Shown here piece by piece: positions 51,992 through 60,744 of a stretch of DNA of 64,000 nt; the first letter of the stretch is position 1, and every line of letters starts with the position of its first letter. Source of the DNA: Nocardiopsis_B sediminis (GTDB taxonomy: Bacteria; Actinomycetota; Actinomycetes; Streptosporangiales; Streptosporangiaceae); contig NZ_JBHSBH010000003.1 of NCBI RefSeq assembly GCF_042650565.1, positions 434,001 through 498,000 on the forward strand, given 5' to 3'. A program made the translations under genes and the position numbers. Below the pieces are notes generated by a model, which worked only from the letters and a program-made list of their open reading frames with translations, was not told the DNA's origin and did no database searches.

Positions 51992-53269
51992 TCAGCCCGC
52001 CCGGCGGGAAAGGCGCCTTCCGCGGGCGAGCCGCTGCATCGGCCGCTCGACCCACCGGTGGGTGGCCGTCGCCAGCAGGACGGTGCCGGCGGCCACCGGG
52101 ACCAGGTCCAGCCAGAACGACCCGGTGAAGATCTCCTGGCCGGTGAAGTCGCGCCACAGGTAGAGGACCACGAACTGCCACAGGAAGATCCCATAGGAGA
52201 TCCGGCCCAGGAAGCGCGTCACGGGGTGCCCGAGCAGCGCCTCCGGCCCCGGCGCGCGCCGTGGGGACGCCGCCTCCGGTCCGGTCGCGGGGGAGCGGGC
52301 CGGCATCAGCGCCACGGGGGCGATGACGAAGAACGCGAACGCCATCGACGTGAGCAGGTTGAACAGGGAGATCCACACGCCGTCGACCCCCACGAACCGC
52401 GGCCCCGCCGCCGGGGTCGACGCCAGGAGGTAGGTGATGCCCGCCAGCGTCCAGCTCAGGCCGGGCGCCTGGGAAAGGGTCCGGCACAGCCGCCGCGCCG
52501 GGCCGTCGGGGCCGGGCTCGCGCCAGGCCCATTCCGACACCACCGCCAGCGCCATGCCCACCGCGAACATGCCCAGTGTGCGCGGCAGCCAGGCGTGCAG
52601 GTAGACGCGCGGCTCCGGGTAGAACTGCGGGATCAGGGCGAGCGCGCCGAGGACGCTCAGCGCCGCCAGGCCGGACAGGAGCAGGCGGGCGCGGGCGCCG
52701 GCGTCGTCGCCGCCGCGCGCGGCCAGCCGGGTGAGTACCAGCGCGAACAGCGGCAGCAGGAGGTAGAAGGACACCTCCACGCACAGGCTCCACATCTGGC
52801 CCAGGCCGTAGGGGCCGGTGCCGGCCCACCAGGGGTCGCGGTTGTAGGTGAAGGTCAGGGTGAGCACCTCGACCCACGTGCGCACCGAGTCGAGGTGCTC
52901 GCGTGACCACAGCAGCAGCGCGGTCACGGCGACGATCCAGTAGGCGGGCAGCACGCGCAGGCCCCGGCGCCACAGGTAGGGGCGGACCGCCGGGCCGGGC
53001 GTGCCGTCGAGCGCCGCGCGCGCCCACGGCCGGTAGAGCAGCAGCCCCGAGAGGGCGAAGAACAGCGGCACCCCGAGTTCGCCGCTCGACAGCAGCGCAC
53101 CGGTCACCCCGGGGGCCAGGGCCGCCCCGGTCTCGATCGCGACGTGGAATACCAGGACCATGAGCGCGGCGATCGCCCGGATACCGTCGAGCCCGTCGAT
53201 GTGCCCGCGCACCCGGGGCAGGGAAGCCGGATCGGGGGTGCCCTGCTGCGCGGTGAAAGGCGAGGTCAC
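51992..53269 (-). CDS. Membrane acyltransferase 3 family protein
   Basis: This 425-residue protein with about ten helices begins HIDGLDGIRAIAALMVLVFHV, the acyltransferase-3 signature with the conserved His, then SGLLLYRPW and MWSLCVEVSFYLLLPLFAL. It ends RISYGIFLWQFVVLYLW and WVERPMQRLARGRRL. Such enzymes O-acetylate or O-acylate envelope glycans or antibiotics, drawing acyl groups from acyl-CoA inside. GTG start at 53269. The SGNH hydrolase in the same block could reverse the modification. A KstR-like box lies about 80 bases upstream, in the divergent spacer. Confidence 0.88.
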   Translation of the reverse strand: MTSPFTAQQGTPDPASLPRVRGHIDGLDGIRAIAALMVLVFHVAIETGAALAPGVTGALLSSGELGVPLFFALSGLLLYRPWARAALDGTPGPAVRPYLWRRGLRVLPAYWIVAVTALLLWSREHLDSVRTWVEVLTLTFTYNRDPWWAGTGPYGLGQMWSLCVEVSFYLLLPLFALVLTRLAARGGDDAGARARLLLSGLAALSVLGALALIPQFYPEPRVYLHAWLPRTLGMFAVGMALAVVSEWAWREPGPDGPARRLCRTLSQAPGLSWTLAGITYLLASTPAAGPRFVGVDGVWISLFNLLTSMAFAFFVIAPVALMPARSPATGPEAASPRRAPGPEALLGHPVTRFLGRISYGIFLWQFVVLYLWRDFTGQEIFTGSFWLDLVPVAAGTVLLATATHRWVERPMQRLARGRRLSRRAG

Positions 53270-53345
53270 AGGGGGTCTCCCGGGGGTTCGGGCGGGCGGC
53301 CCGCGCGGGGAGGACGGGCGGCCGGGAGTGGGGTTCGCGTCATAC

Positions 53346-53359
53346 TAGAACCTGTTATA
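53346..53359. promoter_or_regulatory. Second KstR-like motif, divergent spacer
   Basis: TAGAACCTGTTATA matches TNNAACNNGTTNNA at every fixed position, followed by AAAATTC. It lies 77 bases before the acyltransferase start and 103 before the DUF3068 start. It may instead form part of a promoter (AT-rich). Confidence 0.42.
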
Positions 53360-53461
53360 AAAATTCGGACTCGCCCTGGTGACGTTGGCCGCCGCGGGGA
53401 AGTACTCTACCTCAAAATGAACCGAGTTCCAGATCCGGATCCTTCCCCTGGAGGTCTCCTC

Positions 53462-54388
53462 ATGCGCCGTACCGTTGCAGTCGTCTGCATCGCCCTGGGG
53501 GTCTTCAGTGTGGTCCTCGCACCCCTGTTGCGATTCTGGATGGCCGCCGCCGTGATGAAAACCCCCATGGACCAGTACAACGAGACCACCAACCGGGGGG
53601 AGGACGTCACCTACTTCAGCGCGCAGGACGTCGAGCAGGTCGACGGCGCCACGGTCGAGGCCTACACGACCGTGCGGGCGGACGTCGCCGCCAGCGACGA
53701 GGACGTCGTGGTCTGGGACCAGTTCACCTGGGTGAAGGACGTCGACCGGGACTTCGCCATCCTGTCCACCACCCGCCGGGCCGGACACGACCGCGTCAGC
53801 GGCGAGGCGGTCGACTGCTGCGACGCCTCCGTTAACGACGAGCCGGTGACGCAGAGCGGGCAGGCGTTCAAGTTCCCGTTCCTCACCGAGCAGCGCGACT
53901 ACGAGCTGTTCGACGTCCCCACACGCCAGACCCTGCCCATCACCTTCGAGGGCGTGGAGACGGTCGAGGGGATCGAGACCTACCGGTTCGAGCAGGTGGT
54001 CGAGCCCACCAAGATCAACGAGCGCACCCTGCCCAGATCGCTGCTGGGGATGGAGGGCGACGGCGACGTCACCGCCGACGAGGTCTTCAGCGTCACCCGC
54101 ACCTACTGGATCGAGCCCAACACCGGCGCGCCCATCGACCTGATCGAGGACCAGCACCGCGGCGCGTTCGTCGACGGCGAGGAGCGCCTGGTGCTCTTCG
54201 ACGGCGAGATGCGGTTCACCGACGACACCATCGAGCAGAACATCGAGGGCGTCCAGCAGGGGCTGACCGTGCTGCCGCTGCTGCGCACCACGATCCCCCT
54301 CGTGCTGGTGATCACCGGGCCGGTCCTGCTCGCGATCGGCGCGCTGCTGCTGGTCTCCGCCCGGTCGGCGGCCGCACAGCGGCACTGA
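53462..54388 (+). CDS. DUF3068 / PorA-family membrane-anchored protein (paralogue 2)
   Basis: This 308-residue protein has an N-terminal membrane helix (about 5-28), a DUF3068 domain with paired Cys (VDCCDASVND), FKFPFLTEQRDYELFD and RTYWIEPNTGAPIDLIEDQHR, and a C-terminal helix (about 275-298). It shares the order of motifs with the protein at 46781 (CC pair, then YWIEP) but lacks the long Pro-rich head. ATG at 53462 has GGAGGT 8 bases upstream; an in-frame ATG at 53417 is less likely. It begins the ubiA-dprE1 transcript: the next ATG is 14 bases after its stop. Confidence 0.83.
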   Translation: MRRTVAVVCIALGVFSVVLAPLLRFWMAAAVMKTPMDQYNETTNRGEDVTYFSAQDVEQVDGATVEAYTTVRADVAASDEDVVVWDQFTWVKDVDRDFAILSTTRRAGHDRVSGEAVDCCDASVNDEPVTQSGQAFKFPFLTEQRDYELFDVPTRQTLPITFEGVETVEGIETYRFEQVVEPTKINERTLPRSLLGMEGDGDVTADEVFSVTRTYWIEPNTGAPIDLIEDQHRGAFVDGEERLVLFDGEMRFTDDTIEQNIEGVQQGLTVLPLLRTTIPLVLVITGPVLLAIGALLLVSARSAAAQRH

Positions 54389-54402
54389 GGCCGGGCCGGC
54401 GC

Positions 54403-55362
54403 ATGGCCCGCCCGTCCGACCCGCCCCCCGGTCCGTTACCTCCGGCCGGTCCGGAGGCGCCGTCACCGCCCGCGGCCCCGCCGTGGACGGTGACGGGGCG
54501 GGCCCGCGCCCTGCTGAGGGCCTCCCGGCCCAAGCAGTGGCTGAAGAACCTGCTGGTCTTCGCCGCCCCGGGCGCCGCGGGCCAGCTCGGCGACCCCGAC
54601 GCGCTGGGCCGCACCGCCGCGGTGTTCGTCGTCTTCTGCATCGCCGCGAGCGGCACCTACCTGCTCAACGACGTGCGCGACGTCGACCGCGACCGGGAAC
54701 ACGAGCGCAAGCGCCACCGGCCGGTGGCCGCGGGCGCGCTGCCGGTCGGGTGGGCGGCCGCGGCGGGCGTGCTCCTGATCGCCGCTGCGCTGGCGGCGGC
54801 CATTGCCGCGGGGGGCCGTCCCGTGCTCGCGGTGCTCACCGCGTACCTGGTGCTGACCGGCGCCTACACCGCCGTGCTGAAGTCGGTCACGGTCTGCGAC
54901 ATCATCGCGGTGGCGGGGTGCCACGTGCTGCGCGCACTGGCCGGGGCGGTGGCCATCGGGGTACCGGTGACCAGCTGGTTCCTGATCGTCGTCTCGCTGG
55001 CGGCGCTGCTCGTGGTCACCGGCAAGCGCGAGGCCGAACTGCGCGGACCGGCCGGCACCCGCACCCGCGCCACGCTCGCCCGCTACACGGTCAGCTACCT
55101 CACGCAGGTGCGGACGATGGTGTCGGGCGCGCTCATCGTCACCTTCTGCCTCTGGGCGCTGGACGGGAGCGGCACGGGCGACCCGCTGCCGTTCCGCGCG
55201 GCGAGCATCGTGCCGTTCATCGCCTGCGTGCTCCGCTACCACATGCTGGTCGACCGGGGCATCGGCGAGGAGCCGGAGGAGATCGCCCTGCGCGACCGCG
55301 GGCTCCAGCTGGGCGTGCTGTCCCTGCTCATCCTGGTCGGCCTCGGCGCCCACCTCGGGTGA
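54403..55362 (+). CDS. ubiA: Decaprenyl-phosphate phosphoribosyltransferase (UbiA family)
   Basis: This 319-residue UbiA-superfamily prenyltransferase has about nine helices. The first Asp-rich motif is NDVRDVDRDREH (residues 89-100), and KRHRPVAAG follows. SRPKQWLKNLLVFAAP is typical of the Rv3806c type, which joins PRPP to decaprenyl phosphate. The product, DPPR, leads to decaprenyl-phosphoarabinose, the donor for AftD. It sits between a DUF3068 gene and dprE1, an arrangement that supports this over menaquinone prenylation. The Pro-rich first 30 residues are unusual but common in this locus. Confidence 0.88.
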   Translation: MARPSDPPPGPLPPAGPEAPSPPAAPPWTVTGRARALLRASRPKQWLKNLLVFAAPGAAGQLGDPDALGRTAAVFVVFCIAASGTYLLNDVRDVDRDREHERKRHRPVAAGALPVGWAAAAGVLLIAAALAAAIAAGGRPVLAVLTAYLVLTGAYTAVLKSVTVCDIIAVAGCHVLRALAGAVAIGVPVTSWFLIVVSLAALLVVTGKREAELRGPAGTRTRATLARYTVSYLTQVRTMVSGALIVTFCLWALDGSGTGDPLPFRAASIVPFIACVLRYHMLVDRGIGEEPEEIALRDRGLQLGVLSLLILVGLGAHLG

Positions 55363-55402
55363 GATCGGCGGGGGAAGGGAACCGGACGGGAAAGGGGGAC
55401 CG

Positions 55403-56827
55403 GTGGAGGACCGACCGGCTGAGAAGGGCGGACACCGCCTGCTCACCGGGTGGGGCCGGACGGCACCCACCGCCGCCAGGGTCGTGCGCCCGCGCACCGC
55501 CGCGGAAGCGGGCCGCCTGCTGCGCGAGGCGGCCGCGGCCGGCACCGGGGCGGGACGCGGGGCCGACGATGACGGCGGGGTTGGACGCGGGGCCATCGCC
55601 CGCGGCCTGGGGCGCTCCTACGGCGACGCCGCCCAGTGCGCGGGGGGCCTGGTGCTCGACTGCACCGGCCTCGCGCCCGGCATCCGGCTCGACCGCGCGG
55701 CGGGCACCGTCACTGCGTCGGCGGGCACCGCCCTCTCCGATCTGATGGCCCACCTGCTGCCCCGCGGCCGCTTCGTCCCGGTCACACCGGGGACCCGGCA
55801 CGTCACGGTCGGGGGCGCGATCGCGGCCGACATCCACGGCAAGAACCACCACGCGGACTCCTCGATCGGCGCACACGTCCGCTCCCTGCGGCTGGTCACC
55901 CCCGATGGCACCGAGCACGTCCTCGGCCCCGGCCGCGACCCCGAACTCTTCTGGGCCACCGTGGGCGGCATGGGCCTGACCGGGGTGGTCACCGAGGCCA
56001 CGCTCGACGTGATCCCGGTCGAGACCGCCGCCGTCCGGGTCGACACCGACCGGACGCCCGACCTCGACGCCGCGCTGGCGCTGATGAGCGCGAGCGACCA
56101 CCGCTACCGCTACACCGTCTGCTGGATCGACCTCATGGCCCGCGGCGCCGCCACGGGGCGCGGCGCGCTCACCCGCGCCCACCATGCACGCGCCGCCGAC
56201 CTGCCGCCGCGCCTGCGCCGCGACCCGCTGGCCTATGCGCCCCGGACCCTCGCGACCGCGCCTGCTGCGGTGCCGCCGGGGATGCTCAACAGGTGGAGCG
56301 TGCGCGCGTTCAACGCCGCCTACCACGCCCGGGCGCCCCGGCGGGCCCGCGACCGCATCCAGGGGATCGGGTCGTTCTTCCACCCGCTGGACGCCGTGCG
56401 CGGCTGGAACCGCCTCTACGGGCCGCGCGGGCTGGTCCAGTACCAGTTCGTGGTCCCCTTCGGCGCGGAGGGCACCCTCAGGCGCATCGTGGAACGCCTG
56501 GCGGCAGCGGGCGCGCCGTCGTTCCTCGCCGTACTCAAGCGCTTCGGCGACGGGACCCCCGCGCCGCTGTCCTTCCCCATGCCGGGCTGGACCCTCGCCC
56601 TCGACCTCCCGGCCGGGCTCCCGGGGCTGGCCGCACTGCTCCGCTCCTTCGACACCGCCGTCGCCGAAGCGGGCGGCCGCATCTACCTCGCAAAGGACTC
56701 CCGCGCCAACGCCACCGACGTCCACGCCATGTACCCCCGCCTCCCCGAATGGCAGGCGACACGCTCCCGCGCCGACCCGGACGGGATCCTCACCTCCGAC
56801 CTCGCCCGCCGCTTGGAGCTGGTGTAG
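55403..56827 (+). CDS. dprE1: Decaprenylphosphoryl-beta-D-ribose 2-oxidase
   Basis: This 474-residue FAD oxidoreductase converts decaprenyl-phosphoribose to the 2-keto form, the first half of epimerisation to arabinose. FAD-binding elements are seen: GLGRSYGDAAQ, TPGTRHVTVGGAIAADIHGKNHH, GGMGLTGVVTEA. The C-terminal substrate domain has FFHPLDAVRGWNRLYGPRGLVQYQFVVPFG and ends AKDSRANATDVHAMYPRLPEW. The residue matching benzothiazinone-reactive Cys387 of M. tuberculosis is Ala399 (GWTLALDLP). The partner reductase dprE2, normally next, is absent. GTG start at 55403; 40 bases after ubiA. A hairpin overlaps its stop. Confidence 0.88.
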   Translation: MEDRPAEKGGHRLLTGWGRTAPTAARVVRPRTAAEAGRLLREAAAAGTGAGRGADDDGGVGRGAIARGLGRSYGDAAQCAGGLVLDCTGLAPGIRLDRAAGTVTASAGTALSDLMAHLLPRGRFVPVTPGTRHVTVGGAIAADIHGKNHHADSSIGAHVRSLRLVTPDGTEHVLGPGRDPELFWATVGGMGLTGVVTEATLDVIPVETAAVRVDTDRTPDLDAALALMSASDHRYRYTVCWIDLMARGAATGRGALTRAHHARAADLPPRLRRDPLAYAPRTLATAPAAVPPGMLNRWSVRAFNAAYHARAPRRARDRIQGIGSFFHPLDAVRGWNRLYGPRGLVQYQFVVPFGAEGTLRRIVERLAAAGAPSFLAVLKRFGDGTPAPLSFPMPGWTLALDLPAGLPGLAALLRSFDTAVAEAGGRIYLAKDSRANATDVHAMYPRLPEWQATRSRADPDGILTSDLARRLELV

Positions 56828-56844
56828 CCGGGGGCGTCCCGGCT
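56826..56844. terminator. Terminator overlapping the dprE1 stop
   Basis: AGCCGGG and CCCGGCT form a 7-bp stem with a 5-base loop, starting within the TAG. It serves the converging dprE1 and GH65 genes. Confidence 0.5.
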
Positions 56845-56879
56845 CGCCGCGGCCGTGGAGTGCGGATCGGCCGCCGAGG

Positions 56880-59297
56880 TCAGCTCACCGGGCCGTCGCC
56901 GCATTCCGGGGCCGCCCTCGGGGGGAGTCTGCCCGTTCCGCCGGCCGGGACGGAGACCGTGTGGCCGTTCGCCTCCACCGTGATGGGGGGTAGCGCCGAC
57001 GGAGGGACGGCGACCCCGACGCCTCCGCTGTGGAGGCGCAGGAGGACGCCGTGGTGGCCCTGGTAGCGCAGGCCCAGGGCGAGGTGGGGGAGCTCCTTCG
57101 GCAGTGTCGGTGCAAGGTGCAGGACGCCGTTGTAGGCCCGCAGCCCCCCGTAGCACCGGGTGAGCAGGTCCACGGTGCCCGCCATGGCCCCCAGGTGGAC
57201 GCCCTCCTCCGTGGTCCCGCCCTGGACGTCCTCGATGTCGGAGTGCAGGGCGTCGCGGAAGAACCCCCACGACGCCGCGCAGTCGGTGCGGGCCAGGACC
57301 CAGGCGTGCACGACGGCGCTCAGGGTCGACCCGTGCGAGGTGCGCTCCAGGTAGTACTCGGCCGTCCGGGCGAAGAGGTCCGGCGAGTTCGGATAGCCGA
57401 GGTCCTCCAGGATCCCGCTCAGCTCGTCGTCGGAGAGCAGGTAGAACAGCATGAGGACATCGGCCTGCTTGGAGACCCGGTAGCGGTTGCAGGAGTCGTC
57501 CTCGGCCTCCAGGATGCGGTCGAGCCGCCGGATGTCGCCGTAGCGGGCGCGGTAGCCCGCCCAGTCCAGCTCCGCCAGCCGCTCGTACCCGGCGAACTGG
57601 CTGATCACCCCGTCGTGGAACGGCACCCGCATCTTGCGCGCGATGTCGCCGAAGCGCGCGACCTCGGCGGCGTCCAGCCCCAGCCGCTCCCGCAGCTCCT
57701 GGCGGCGCGGGCTGGGCACCAGACGCAGGCTGTCCAGCGCCCGGTTCAGCACCCACACCACCATGATGTTGGTGTAGGCGTTGTCGTCGAGGCCGGGCTC
57801 CTCGCGGTCCGGGTAGCCGTCGTGGTACTCGTCGGGCCCCATGACCCCCCGGATCACGAAGCGCCCCGAATCCTCGTCGAAGGTCGCCAGGTCCGCGAAC
57901 ATCCGGGCGATCTCCAGCAGCAGCTCCGCCCCGAACGCGCTGAGGAACGCGATGTCGTCGGTGGCCTGATAGTGCTGCCACACGTTGTAGGCGATGGCGA
58001 CCCCGACGTGGCGCTGGAGGTGGGAGTTGTCCGGCGTCCAGCGGCCGTCGCGCGGGTTGAGGTGCAGCCGCTGCGCCTCCTCGCGGCCGTCGCTCCCGCT
58101 CTGCCACGGGAACAGGGCACCGCGCAGCCCCGCCCGCCGGGCGGCGGCGCGCGCCTGGGGCAGCCGCCGCCAGCGGTACCGCAGCAGCGCCCGCGCGGTC
58201 TCCGGGAAGTGCAGGCTCAGGAAGGGCAGGACGAACACCTCGTCCCAGAACACATGGCCGCGGTAGGCCTCGCCGTGCAGCCCGCGGGCGGGGACCCCCG
58301 CGTCGAACTCCCCGATGTGCGGCGACAGGGTCTGGATCAGGTGGAAGATGTGCAGGTTCAGGACCCGTTGGTCGTGCTCGTCGCCGATGTCGACGGCGCA
58401 GGTGCGCCACAGGTGGATCCACGCGGTCGTGTGCCGGTCCAGCAGGTCCGCGAAGTCACCGGTCCGTTCGAGGGTGGCGCAGGCGGCGGTGAGCGGGTCG
58501 CTGATGGCGTTGTCCCGCGAGGTGTGCAGGGCCACCACCTTCTCGACGGTCACCGGCCGGCCCTGGGTGAGCTCGACGTCCAGGTCGCAGGCGATCCACC
58601 CGTCCCGCGTGTCCACCGCCGACGCCGCGGGCGCGGGCCCGCTGGTGACCCGGGTCCGGGCCGCCAGCACGATCTCCACGCGCGACGCCGCGGTCTCCGA
58701 TCGCAGCCAGACGGTGTCGGCGGCGTCGCCCCCCGCCCCCTGGGCGCGCAGGTGCCGGCCTTCGAGCGCGCGGTAGCGCGCCACCCCCGCGTTGGTCACC
58801 CGGCCGTCCAGCGCCGAGCGGACGGTGAGGGTGCCGCTCCAGTTCCGCGCCTCGAAGGTGGTCTCGATCGCGGCCACGTGCGGGTCGTCCATCGAGACCA
58901 GGCGGCGCTGGTGGACCAGCGTCTCGCGGCCTTCGCCGTCGCACGCCAGGAAGGTGCGGTGCAGGACCCCCTCGTCCATGGCCAGCTCGGTGCGGTGGTC
59001 GCGGGCCTGCCCCTCGGCGTCGGTGAACCATTCGCCCTCGCCGGTCCAGAAGGTGAGCGGCAGCCAGTTGGGTGCGTTGACCATGTCCTCGTTCTCGACC
59101 GTGTGCCCGGACACGGTCGAGACGGCACGGTCGTAGCAGCCGGCGATGTAGGTGCCGGGGTAGTGGACGCCGTCCGCGGCCGACTCCGCCGTGGCGCCGC
59201 GCGTGGCGAAGTACCCGTTGCCGAGGGTGCACAGCGCCTCGCGCATGCCCTCCCGTTCGGGGTCGGTCGCGCCGTAGACGAGCGTCCACGCGCTCAT
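56880..59297 (-). CDS. Glycoside hydrolase family 65 protein (trehalose/maltose/kojibiose phosphorylase-like)
   Basis: This 805-residue protein has a beta-sandwich N-domain (LCTLGNGYFATRGA), an (alpha/alpha)6 barrel with HVFWDEVFVLPF and FPWQSGSDG, the general-acid region VMGPDEYHDGYPD with catalytic Glu, VSKQADVLMLFYLL, and a C-terminal beta-domain. GH65 enzymes split alpha-glucosyl disaccharides with phosphate, giving beta-glucose-1-phosphate. The preceding gene is a beta-phosphoglucomutase-like HAD, whose stop overlaps this ATG. The pair would convert trehalose or maltose to glucose-6-phosphate. Exact disaccharide specificity cannot be read from sequence. Confidence 0.9.
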   Translation of the reverse strand: MSAWTLVYGATDPEREGMREALCTLGNGYFATRGATAESAADGVHYPGTYIAGCYDRAVSTVSGHTVENEDMVNAPNWLPLTFWTGEGEWFTDAEGQARDHRTELAMDEGVLHRTFLACDGEGRETLVHQRRLVSMDDPHVAAIETTFEARNWSGTLTVRSALDGRVTNAGVARYRALEGRHLRAQGAGGDAADTVWLRSETAASRVEIVLAARTRVTSGPAPAASAVDTRDGWIACDLDVELTQGRPVTVEKVVALHTSRDNAISDPLTAACATLERTGDFADLLDRHTTAWIHLWRTCAVDIGDEHDQRVLNLHIFHLIQTLSPHIGEFDAGVPARGLHGEAYRGHVFWDEVFVLPFLSLHFPETARALLRYRWRRLPQARAAARRAGLRGALFPWQSGSDGREEAQRLHLNPRDGRWTPDNSHLQRHVGVAIAYNVWQHYQATDDIAFLSAFGAELLLEIARMFADLATFDEDSGRFVIRGVMGPDEYHDGYPDREEPGLDDNAYTNIMVVWVLNRALDSLRLVPSPRRQELRERLGLDAAEVARFGDIARKMRVPFHDGVISQFAGYERLAELDWAGYRARYGDIRRLDRILEAEDDSCNRYRVSKQADVLMLFYLLSDDELSGILEDLGYPNSPDLFARTAEYYLERTSHGSTLSAVVHAWVLARTDCAASWGFFRDALHSDIEDVQGGTTEEGVHLGAMAGTVDLLTRCYGGLRAYNGVLHLAPTLPKELPHLALGLRYQGHHGVLLRLHSGGVGVAVPPSALPPITVEANGHTVSVPAGGTGRLPPRAAPECGDGPVS

Positions 59298-60079
59298 GCC
59301 GCCGCGCCCGTCACGGCCAGCTCCGCCAGGTCCGCGACGACGACGTGGGCCCCGCTGTGGTACAGGCCTGCCGAGAGGTGCCCGCGGTCCACGCCGACGA
59401 CCAGCCCGAACCCGCCGCGCCGCCCCGCCTCGACCCCCGCGAGGGCGTCCTCCACCACCGCCGTGCGCTCCGGTGGGACGTCCAAGCGCCGCGCCGCCTC
59501 GAGGAACAGCGCGGGGTCGGGCTTGCCGGGCAGGCCGATGCGGCGCGCGTCGTTGCCGTCCACCCGGACGTCGAACTCCTCCTCCAGCCCTGCGGCGTGC
59601 AGCAGCGCGGCGCAGTTGCGGCTGGCGGAGACCACGGCCACCCGGGCGCCCGCCGCGCGCAGCCGGCGCGGCAGCGCCAGAGCAGCGGGGAAGCGGGCGA
59701 CGCCGAACTCGCGGATGTGCTCCAGGAACAGGCGGTCCTTGCGCTCACCGAGCGAGGCGACGGTCGCCTCCCCGAGGTCCGGCCCGCCGTCCGCGGCGCC
59801 GCCCTCGGGCAGGGTGATCCCGCGGGAGCGGAGGAAGGTCCGCACGCCGTCGAGCCGTTCCCGGCCGTCGACGTAGGCCAGGTAGTCATCGGGCAGCCGG
59901 AAGGGCCGGGCGTCATCACCGGTCGCCTTCGCGCGCTCCCGCAGGAACTCGTCGAACGCCCGTTTCCACGCGGAGGCGTGGACCGCCGCGGTGTCGGTCA
60001 GCACCCCGTCCATGTCGAACGCCACCGCCGACACCGTGTCGAGCCCGATTACCGCATCCGTGGGCGTGTCCACGGCCAT
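59294..60079 (-). CDS. HAD-family beta-phosphoglucomutase-like protein
   Basis: This 261-residue protein has motif I AFDMDGVLTDTAAVHASAWK (nucleophile and acid/base Asp), a cap with LAYVDGRERLDGVRTFL typical of beta-phosphoglucomutase, VSASRN, GKPDPALF and VVEDALAGVEAG. It isomerises beta-glucose-1-phosphate, the product of the GH65 enzyme, to glucose-6-phosphate. Its stop overlaps the GH65 ATG by 4 bases. ATG at 60079 (MAVDTPTDAV) was chosen for the upstream GGGGAAGGTGG; a longer reading adds an Arg-rich unconserved head. Confidence 0.87.
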   Translation of the reverse strand: MAVDTPTDAVIGLDTVSAVAFDMDGVLTDTAAVHASAWKRAFDEFLRERAKATGDDARPFRLPDDYLAYVDGRERLDGVRTFLRSRGITLPEGGAADGGPDLGEATVASLGERKDRLFLEHIREFGVARFPAALALPRRLRAAGARVAVVSASRNCAALLHAAGLEEEFDVRVDGNDARRIGLPGKPDPALFLEAARRLDVPPERTAVVEDALAGVEAGRRGGFGLVVGVDRGHLSAGLYHSGAHVVVADLAELAVTGAAA

Positions 60080-60141
60080 CACCACCTTCCCCGAGCGGGC
60101 CGCCGCACGGCGGCGACAGCGGGTGGCTCGGCAGTACCCGC

Positions 60142-60744
60142 TCACCCCTGACCCGTGATCTCCACGGCCCGCACCCCGGGTACCTTCGCGGCGACGTCGC
60201 CGATGCGCCGGCGCTCGGCGGTGTCGTCGGTGCCGGTGATCGTCACGCTGCCGTCCTCGACGATCGCGTCCAGGGTCCCCGTCTCGGGGGAGCGCCGTGC
60301 GATCTCGTCCAGGACCTCCCTGCGGATCTCGCGGTCCGGGCGCAGGTAGGTGCGGAGCAGGTCGCCGCGGCGGACCACGCCCACGACCACGCCGTCGCGC
60401 ACCACGGGGACGCAGCGGATGCGCGTCTCCATCATGCGGTGGGCCAGCTCATGGGCGTCGTCGGACTCCTCGGCCGTGACGACGGTGTCGGTCATGACAT
60501 CGCCGACGTGCAGCCTCTCCTGTGGAGGCACGAGGTGGCGGCTGGTGATGACGTCGCCCGCGACCGGGCCGAACCGGTCGCGCAGCAGGTCGATCTGGGT
60601 GATGATCCCGCACAGCCTGCCGTCCGCGCCGGTCACGGGGGCGCCGTCGCATCCGGTGGCGCTGAGCATCTGCGCCGCCTCGCCCACCGGCATGGTCTCC
60701 GTCAGCTCGACGCGCGGCGCGGACATCATCTCGGCTACGAGCAT
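60142..60744 (-). CDS. CBS-domain protein with C-terminal BON domain
   Basis: This 200-residue protein has two CBS motifs (about 1-55 and 75-130: VAEMMSAPRVELTETMPVGEAAQML, and VGDVMTDTVVTAEESDDAHELAHRMME) and a C-terminal BON domain (about 138-198, EVLDEIARRS, VTITGTDDTAERRRIGDVAAKVPGVRAVEI). CBS pairs bind adenosine nucleotides; BON domains bind membranes or partner proteins. Proteins of this build are stress-induced in actinobacteria. The Mycobacterium CBS protein HRP1 belongs to the DosR regulon. ATG 60744 follows GGAGGAACC. 62 bases upstream of the HAD gene; possibly one transcript. Confidence 0.87.
   Translation of the reverse strand: MLVAEMMSAPRVELTETMPVGEAAQMLSATGCDGAPVTGADGRLCGIITQIDLLRDRFGPVAGDVITSRHLVPPQERLHVGDVMTDTVVTAEESDDAHELAHRMMETRIRCVPVVRDGVVVGVVRRGDLLRTYLRPDREIRREVLDEIARRSPETGTLDAIVEDGSVTITGTDDTAERRRIGDVAAKVPGVRAVEITGQG

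Noticed and set aside
57030..59876. Long plus-strand open frame opposite the GH65 and HAD genes
   Set aside because: Shadow frame; the minus strand shows catalytic motifs of GH65 and a HAD mutase with overlapping start and stop.
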